From the NCBI GenBank assembly GCA_964400165.1, contig CAYNSX010000033.1, forward strand, positions 1-27,852: a DNA stretch of 27,852 nt. Direction: 5' to 3'. Positions 23,589 through 27,852 of the stretch are shown piece by piece; position 1 is the first letter of the stretch; every line of letters starts with the position of its first letter. This stretch comes from CAYNSX01 sp964400165. Its GTDB lineage: Bacteria; Armatimonadota; Hebobacteria; CAYNSX01. The notes under the pieces were generated by a model. That model ran no database searches. It was not told the DNA's origin and saw only the letters and a list, made by a program, of their open reading frames with translations. The position numbers and the translations under genes are program-made.

Positions 23589-24187
23589 TGCAAGACACCG
23601 GCCAGGTGTCCGCGGCAACGCCGCTCGACCAGGGACTGCAACTCTCGGTTCGCACGCGGCTGGCGCGCGAAGGGCTGGAGGTCGGCGAGAGCATTTGCGT
23701 CAGCGGCGCCTGCCTGACGGTCGAGGAAGTGAGCGGCGACGCATTCCGGTGTTTCTTGAGCGCCGAGACGCTGGCCTGCACCACGCTCGGTCGTGCGCAC
23801 GAGGGCACGATGGTGAACCTGGAGCGCGCGCTGCGACTGTCCGACCGGCTGGGCGGGCATCTGGTGACGGGGCATGTTGATGGGGTGGGCGCAGTGACCG
23901 CCTGGCAGCCGGCGGGCGAGGCGGTGGAGGCGGAGTTTTCGGCGCCGCCTGACATCCGGCGCTATCTGGCGCCGAAGGGCTCGGTTGCGGTGGACGGCGT
24001 CAGTTTGACGGTGGCGGCGGTCACGGCGGACGGCTTTCGCGCGGCCCTGATCCGGCACACGCTCGTTGCGACGACGCTGCGGGTGCGTACAATGGGGGAT
24101 GCCGTCAACCTGGAGGCCGACATCGTGGCCAAGTATGTCGCCGCGCTGGTCTCCGGGGGCGGCCTGCCGCACGGGATGGAGCGCTGA
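23573..24187 (+). CDS. ribE: Riboflavin synthase alpha subunit
   Basis: Converts two 6,7-dimethyl-8-ribityllumazine molecules to riboflavin and the pyrimidine precursor. The 204-residue protein has two lumazine-binding barrels: the first opens with MFTGIVQDTGQV and holds SGACLTVEEV; the second opens with GGHLVTGHVDGVGAV and holds VAVDGVSLTV. A C-terminal helix (VNLEADIVAKYVAAL) matches the trimerisation helix. The start is a GTG giving the conserved MFTGIV. It begins 16 bases inside ribD and ends right at the ribBA start (no gap). Confidence 0.96.
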   Translation: MFTGIVQDTGQVSAATPLDQGLQLSVRTRLAREGLEVGESICVSGACLTVEEVSGDAFRCFLSAETLACTTLGRAHEGTMVNLERALRLSDRLGGHLVTGHVDGVGAVTAWQPAGEAVEAEFSAPPDIRRYLAPKGSVAVDGVSLTVAAVTADGFRAALIRHTLVATTLRVRTMGDAVNLEADIVAKYVAALVSGGGLPHGMER

Positions 24188-25423
24188 ATGACCGACCGGC
24201 CGACACCTGACCCTTTCACCACAGTGGACGCGTGCCTCACCGCGTTTCAGGAGGGTCAGTTCGTCATCATCGTGGACGACGAGAGCCGCGAGAACGAGGG
24301 TGATCTGGTCATCCCGGCGCAGTTCGCCACGCCCGACCGCGTCAACTTCATGGCCATGCACGCCCGCGGGCTGATTTGCGTGCCGATGACCGAAGAGCGC
24401 CTGCAGATGCTCGGACTGCACTCGCAAGTGCCCGATGGCCAGAACACGGCTTCGCACGGCACCGCGTTCACCGTGTCTGTCGACGCCCGCGAGGACATCA
24501 CCACCGGCACTTCGGCCTATGACCGTGCCAAGACCATCCGCGTGCTGATCGACCCCGAAACGCAGCCATCGGACCTGGCGCGGCCCGGGCACATCTTCCC
24601 GATCCGCGCGGAGCGCGGGGGCGTGCTGGTGCGCGCCGGCCACACCGAGGCGGCGGTGGACTTGTGCCGGATGGCGAGGCTGACGCCGGCGGCGGTGATT
24701 TGCGAAATCATGCGGCCCGACGGGCATATGGCGCGCTTGCCGGAACTCATCGAGTTCGGGCAGCAGCGCGGGCTGAAGTTGCTCACCATCAAAGAATTGA
24801 TCGGGTATCGCAGCCGCACCGAGAAGCTCGTCCACCGCGCCGCCGAGACGATGCTGCCGACGCCGTGGGGCACCTTTCAGTGCATCGCGTACGAGAATGA
24901 TGTGGTGGACAAGCCCTACCTGGCGCTGACGCTCGGCGAAGTGGCGCAGCCGGGGACGCTGGTGCGCGTCCATTCGAGTTGCCTGACGGGCGATGTCTTC
25001 CATTCGTTCCGATGCGACTGCGGGCCGCAATTCGAGCGGGCGATGGAGATGATTGCCGCCGAGGGGCGCGGCGTGCTGCTCTACATTCAGCAGGAGGGCC
25101 GCGACATCGGCCTGATCAACAAGATTCGGGCGTACGAATTGCAGGACCACGGGCACGATACGGTCGAGGCCAATGCCGCGCTCGGCTTTCCGCCCGACCT
25201 GCGCGACTACGGCCTGGGGGCGCAGATCCTGACCGACCTGGGGCTGCATGAAATCCGGCTGCTGACCAACAACCCGCAGAAGATCGTGGGCCTCGAGGGC
25301 TACGGCCTGACGGTGACCGAGCGGGTGCCGCTCGTCACGGAACCGCGCGCCGAGAACCGGCGTTATCTAGAGACGAAGCGCGATAAGATGGGGCATATGC
25401 TGGAGATTGGAGAGGAGCGATGA
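24188..25423 (+). CDS. ribBA: Bifunctional DHBP synthase / GTP cyclohydrolase II
   Basis: Makes both entry substrates: 3,4-dihydroxy-2-butanone 4-phosphate from ribulose-5-phosphate (N-terminal RibB, about 1-205) and the pyrimidine from GTP (C-terminal RibA, about 210-411). RibB motifs: VDDESRENEGDLVIPA, TAFTVSVDAREDITTGTSAYDRA and RPGHIFPIRAERGGVLVRAGHTEA. RibA zinc cysteines are C265, C276 and C278 in SSCLTGDVFHSFRCDCG, followed by YIQQEGRDIGLINKI. Both sets of catalytic residues look intact. Length 411 is normal. It overlaps ribH by 4 bases (ATGA). Confidence 0.97.
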   Translation: MTDRPTPDPFTTVDACLTAFQEGQFVIIVDDESRENEGDLVIPAQFATPDRVNFMAMHARGLICVPMTEERLQMLGLHSQVPDGQNTASHGTAFTVSVDAREDITTGTSAYDRAKTIRVLIDPETQPSDLARPGHIFPIRAERGGVLVRAGHTEAAVDLCRMARLTPAAVICEIMRPDGHMARLPELIEFGQQRGLKLLTIKELIGYRSRTEKLVHRAAETMLPTPWGTFQCIAYENDVVDKPYLALTLGEVAQPGTLVRVHSSCLTGDVFHSFRCDCGPQFERAMEMIAAEGRGVLLYIQQEGRDIGLINKIRAYELQDHGHDTVEANAALGFPPDLRDYGLGAQILTDLGLHEIRLLTNNPQKIVGLEGYGLTVTERVPLVTEPRAENRRYLETKRDKMGHMLEIGEER

Positions 25424-25962
25424 GCGCAATGGAACCGGAAGAGGAGCAACTGAAAAACGAGACGCCGGTCATTTGCTGTCTGGTGGCGCGCGCCAATGAA
25501 TTGGTCACCGACAGTCTGCTGCGTGGAGTGCAGGACGAATTCGAGTCGTTCGATTTCGATGCAGAGGCGCTGGAAGTGACCTGGGTGCCCGGCGCGGCAG
25601 AACTACCGCTCGCCGCGCAAGTGGCGGCGGAGTCGGGGAAGTACGACGCCGTCGTCTGCCTGGGTGCACTCATCAAAGGCGAAACCGACCACGACCAGCA
25701 CTTGGCGAACGCCATTTTCCCGGCGCTGCAGCGGGTGGCGCTAGAGCAGAACATTCCGATCACGATTGGCGTCATCACCGCCGACACGCTGGTGCAGGCG
25801 CTCGACCGGGCGGGCGGCAAGCACGGTAATGCCGGCCGGACGGCGCTGCTGGCGGCATTGCGGATGCTCGAAGTGTTGAGCGACTTTCGGGCGCCGCAGC
25901 GGGCGGTGGAGTCGGAGCCGCTCGACCTGCCGCTGGCGCCCGATGACGCGACAGAGGAATAA
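25420..25962 (+). CDS. ribH: 6,7-dimethyl-8-ribityllumazine synthase with unusual active-site residues
   Basis: Joins the pyrimidine and dihydroxybutanone phosphate to form lumazine, substrate of RibE. The 180-residue protein is longer than usual (about 155) because of acidic tails at both ends. Family motifs: TWVPGAAELPLAAQ, GKYDAVVCLGALIKGETDHD, and ITADTLVQALDRAGGKHGNAG. H91 (B. subtilis H88) and R130 (R127) are kept. Three aromatic pocket residues of B. subtilis are changed: F22 to A25 (ARANE), F57 to A60 (GAAE), F113 to I116. It overlaps ribBA by 4 bases, with GGAGAGGAG just upstream. Still most likely the lumazine synthase of the pathway, as there is no other in the cluster. Confidence 0.9.
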   Translation: MSAMEPEEEQLKNETPVICCLVARANELVTDSLLRGVQDEFESFDFDAEALEVTWVPGAAELPLAAQVAAESGKYDAVVCLGALIKGETDHDQHLANAIFPALQRVALEQNIPITIGVITADTLVQALDRAGGKHGNAGRTALLAALRMLEVLSDFRAPQRAVESEPLDLPLAPDDATEE

Positions 25963-26053
25963 TGACATAGCGTGAACTCTTTGGCCCGCCATTCGTCTAT
26001 AGGAACGAGATTCGGGACACCACCGACCGTTTTGCGATTCTAGGAGGACGCAA

Positions 26054-27433
26054 ATGTCTTCGATGCCCAAGTGGAAGTGGGGACTCGCGCTCGCTGCGGT
26101 GCTGGCGATTTCACTGGCCGGCGGCTTCGGCGGCGGGGTCCTGTACAGTACGGCGCAATCGCAGCGCGGCGCGGAGTCCGGAAATTTGCGTCAGGCGGCG
26201 AATGCTCTGCTGGCTTCGAACACCGGCACGGCGACGATGCCATCGCGCCTCACCGAACTGCCGGCGTCGTTCGCCGACATCGCCGACCAAGTCGTGCCGG
26301 CGGTGGTGAGCGTGCGGTCCGTCGGCCAGCCGCGAGTACGCGCGCAGCGGCCGGCGCCGCCGCAGAGCCGGGAGTTCACCGTACCGGGGCCGTCGCAGCC
26401 CGGGGCCACACCGCCCGGGGCCCCGCCGCCCGGCGATATGCGCCGATGGTTTGAGTTCTTCGATCAGTCGCCCCAGGGGCAGCAGGAAATGCCGCCCGAC
26501 ATGGCGCCCCGGGAAGGGCAGGGGACCGGCTTTGTCATCGCGTCGGACGGCTACATAGTGACGAATGCGCATGTCGTGGACATTGCGCGCGGGGCCAAGT
26601 ACACGGTGACATTCGCTGACGGCACCGAGCGGCCCGCGCAACTTATCGGCCAGGACACGATTTCGGATGTCGCCGTGCTGAAGGTGGACGCGCCGAAGCC
26701 GCTGGCGACGGTCCCGATGGGCGACTCGCGGCAACTGCGCGCCGGCGACTGGGTGGTGGCCATCGGCAATCCGTTCGGGTTGCAGCACACGGTCACGGCG
26801 GGCATCGTCAGCGCGTTTCGCGACAATCAGGAAATCCAGGGACGGCGCTACCACCGGATGATTCAGACGGATGCCGCCATCAACCATGGCAACAGCGGCG
26901 GCCCGCTGGTCAACACGAACGGTGAGGTAGTCGGAATCAACACGGCCATCGTGGCGCCGGGCGGGTTCTCCTATGGCTTCACCGGCGTCGGGTTCGCCAT
27001 TCCCATCGACGAGGTGCAGCAGATCGTCAAGGACCTGATCGAGCACGGGAATGTCACGCGGTCCTGGCTGGGCCTCGGTTTCGGCATTCAGACCCGGAGT
27101 CGGCAGTGGGACGGAACGGTCACGAAGGAAATCGCCGAGCGCGACAATCTGCATGTGGACAAGGGAGTGTTTGTCGGCCTGGTGGATGCGGAAGGGCCGT
27201 CGGCTAAGGCCGGGCTGCGCGAGGGCGACATCGTCGTGAAAGTGAACGACCGGGAAGTGGTGCAAGCGACCGACGTGCAAGACATCATCTGGAAACTGCG
27301 CGTCGGCGACTCGGTGGCGCTGGAAATCGTGAACGCCAAGGGCGAGCACTCGACGGTCAAGGTGCGGCTCGACCAGCGGCCGTCCGACGAGGAACTCGAC
27401 CGGCGCTTCAACACGAACCCGGACGACCAGTAA
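26054..27433 (+). CDS. HtrA/DegP-family periplasmic serine protease with one PDZ domain
   Basis: Envelope quality-control protease, 459 residues. An N-terminal anchor or signal helix (about 10-31, Gly-rich at its end) is followed by a Pro/Gln-rich linker (about 92-155) and a trypsin-like domain with catalytic H173 (VTNAHVVD), D205 (ISDVAVLKVD) and S281 (NHGNSGGPLV). A single PDZ domain follows (about 335-440; GVFVGLVDAEGPSAKAGLREGDIVVKVN), so it is DegS/HtrA-like rather than DegP, which has two PDZ domains. GGAGG lies 6 bases before the ATG. It stands 91 bases after ribH; the gap holds GGAAC at 26002-26006, a possible ECF-sigma -35, without a clear -10. It is followed 6 bases later by dtd. 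Confidence 0.94.
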   Translation: MSSMPKWKWGLALAAVLAISLAGGFGGGVLYSTAQSQRGAESGNLRQAANALLASNTGTATMPSRLTELPASFADIADQVVPAVVSVRSVGQPRVRAQRPAPPQSREFTVPGPSQPGATPPGAPPPGDMRRWFEFFDQSPQGQQEMPPDMAPREGQGTGFVIASDGYIVTNAHVVDIARGAKYTVTFADGTERPAQLIGQDTISDVAVLKVDAPKPLATVPMGDSRQLRAGDWVVAIGNPFGLQHTVTAGIVSAFRDNQEIQGRRYHRMIQTDAAINHGNSGGPLVNTNGEVVGINTAIVAPGGFSYGFTGVGFAIPIDEVQQIVKDLIEHGNVTRSWLGLGFGIQTRSRQWDGTVTKEIAERDNLHVDKGVFVGLVDAEGPSAKAGLREGDIVVKVNDREVVQATDVQDIIWKLRVGDSVALEIVNAKGEHSTVKVRLDQRPSDEELDRRFNTNPDDQ

Positions 27434-27439
27434 CCGCCG

Positions 27440-27852
27440 ATGCGCGCCGTCGTGCAGCGCGTGCGGCGCGCGGAGGTCACAGTGGAGAATCGCCAGGTCG
27501 CGGCCATCGGCCGCGGCCTGGTTGTTTTGGTGGGCGTCGCGGAGACCGACACGGCTGCCGTGATGGACTTCCTGGCGACCAAACTGCACGGCCTGCGCAT
27601 CTTCGAAGACGAGGCCGGCAAGATGAACCGCTCCGTCGCCGAGATCGGCGGGGAAGTGATTGTGGTGCCAAATTTCACGCTGTGTGCCGAGACGCGCAGC
27701 GGGCGGCGGCCCAGTTTCAGCGGCGCGGCGCCGCCGGAGCGCGCCCGGGCGTTGTGCGACGACCTGGTGGCGCGGCTGACCGCTCTCGGCGTGCCGACGC
27801 AGAGCGGCGAGTTCGGCGCGATGATGCTGGTGGACATCGAGAATGACGGGCC
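27440..27852 (+). CDS. dtd: D-aminoacyl-tRNA deacylase, C-terminus cut by the window edge
   Basis: Frees tRNA from wrongly attached D-amino acids (and glycine on tRNA-Ala). 137 codons are present out of the usual 145-150; the end reads GEFGAMMLVDIENDGP, so only the final strand (usually NDGPVT...) is missing. The start MRAVVQRVRRAEVTVE and the segment RSGRRPSFSGAAPP are typical. The conserved SQFTL motif, near the substrate pocket, reads PNFTL here, while the NDGP motif is kept. The ATG is 6 bases after the protease stop, so the two genes are probably co-transcribed. Confidence 0.92.
   Translation, partial: MRAVVQRVRRAEVTVENRQVAAIGRGLVVLVGVAETDTAAVMDFLATKLHGLRIFEDEAGKMNRSVAEIGGEVIVVPNFTLCAETRSGRRPSFSGAAPPERARALCDDLVARLTALGVPTQSGEFGAMMLVDIENDG

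Noticed and set aside
26002..26006. ECF-sigma promoter (GGAAC) for the HtrA gene
   Set aside because: No convincing -10 partner at the right distance; kept only as a remark.

Overview
GC-rich bacterial chromosome segment, almost fully coding. No rRNA, tRNA, CRISPR array, transposase or phage gene is visible, so this reads as a core-genome region. The organism is free-living and able to make riboflavin; it has an F-type ATP synthase with a proton-type c-ring, periplasmic HtrA, an archaeal-type cofactor-independent phosphoglycerate mutase, and several secreted proteins I do not recognise. The phylum cannot be fixed from the sequence. The gene style (orphan ABC-2-like permeases with an 'ENPIFxREGWPGKW' start, STN-like secreted protein, ApgM) makes me think of a deep-branching lineage such as Armatimonadota or a similar candidate group, but this is only an impression.

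Layout. (1) 1-4516, minus strand: ATP synthase operon read atpZ-atpI-atpB-atpE-atpF-atpH-atpA-atpG (atpG cut by the window edge), driven by a convincing promoter at 4580-4609. (2) 4684-5154, plus: bifunctional-nuclease (DUF151) protein, converging on (3) 5164-7060, minus: SAM hydrolase, MazG-like NTP pyrophosphohydrolase and a secreted unknown. (4) 7123-12045, plus: GNAT acetyltransferase, then NfeD protease, slipin and two paralogous ABC-2-like membrane proteins. (5) 12103-15225, plus: PurE-like protein, ApgM and an ion-transporter-superfamily permease, nearly without gaps. (6) 15193-15562: three tandem copies of a 125-bp hairpin repeat that takes in the 3' end of the permease gene. (7) 15611-21918, minus: two secreted unknowns of lower GC, then mfd, then a small secreted unknown. 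(8) 22045-25962, plus: a small membrane protein coupled to ribD-ribE-ribBA-ribH, the full set from GTP and ribulose-5-phosphate to riboflavin except the dephosphorylation step. (9) 26054-27852, plus: HtrA/DegP protease and dtd (cut by the window edge).

Most genes sit in tightly packed operons with 4-bp stop/start overlaps (ATGA, GTGA, TTGA), and GTG and TTG starts are common. Very long open frames opposite atpA, atpB and mfd are by-products of high GC.

I found no clear new multi-gene system. The points most worth following are the 125-bp tandem hairpin repeat fused to a gene end, the mosaic paralogue pair behind nfeD-slipin, the low-GC secreted gene pair upstream of mfd, the palindrome between the divergent SAM hydrolase and GNAT genes, and altered active-site residues in PurE, RibH and Dtd.
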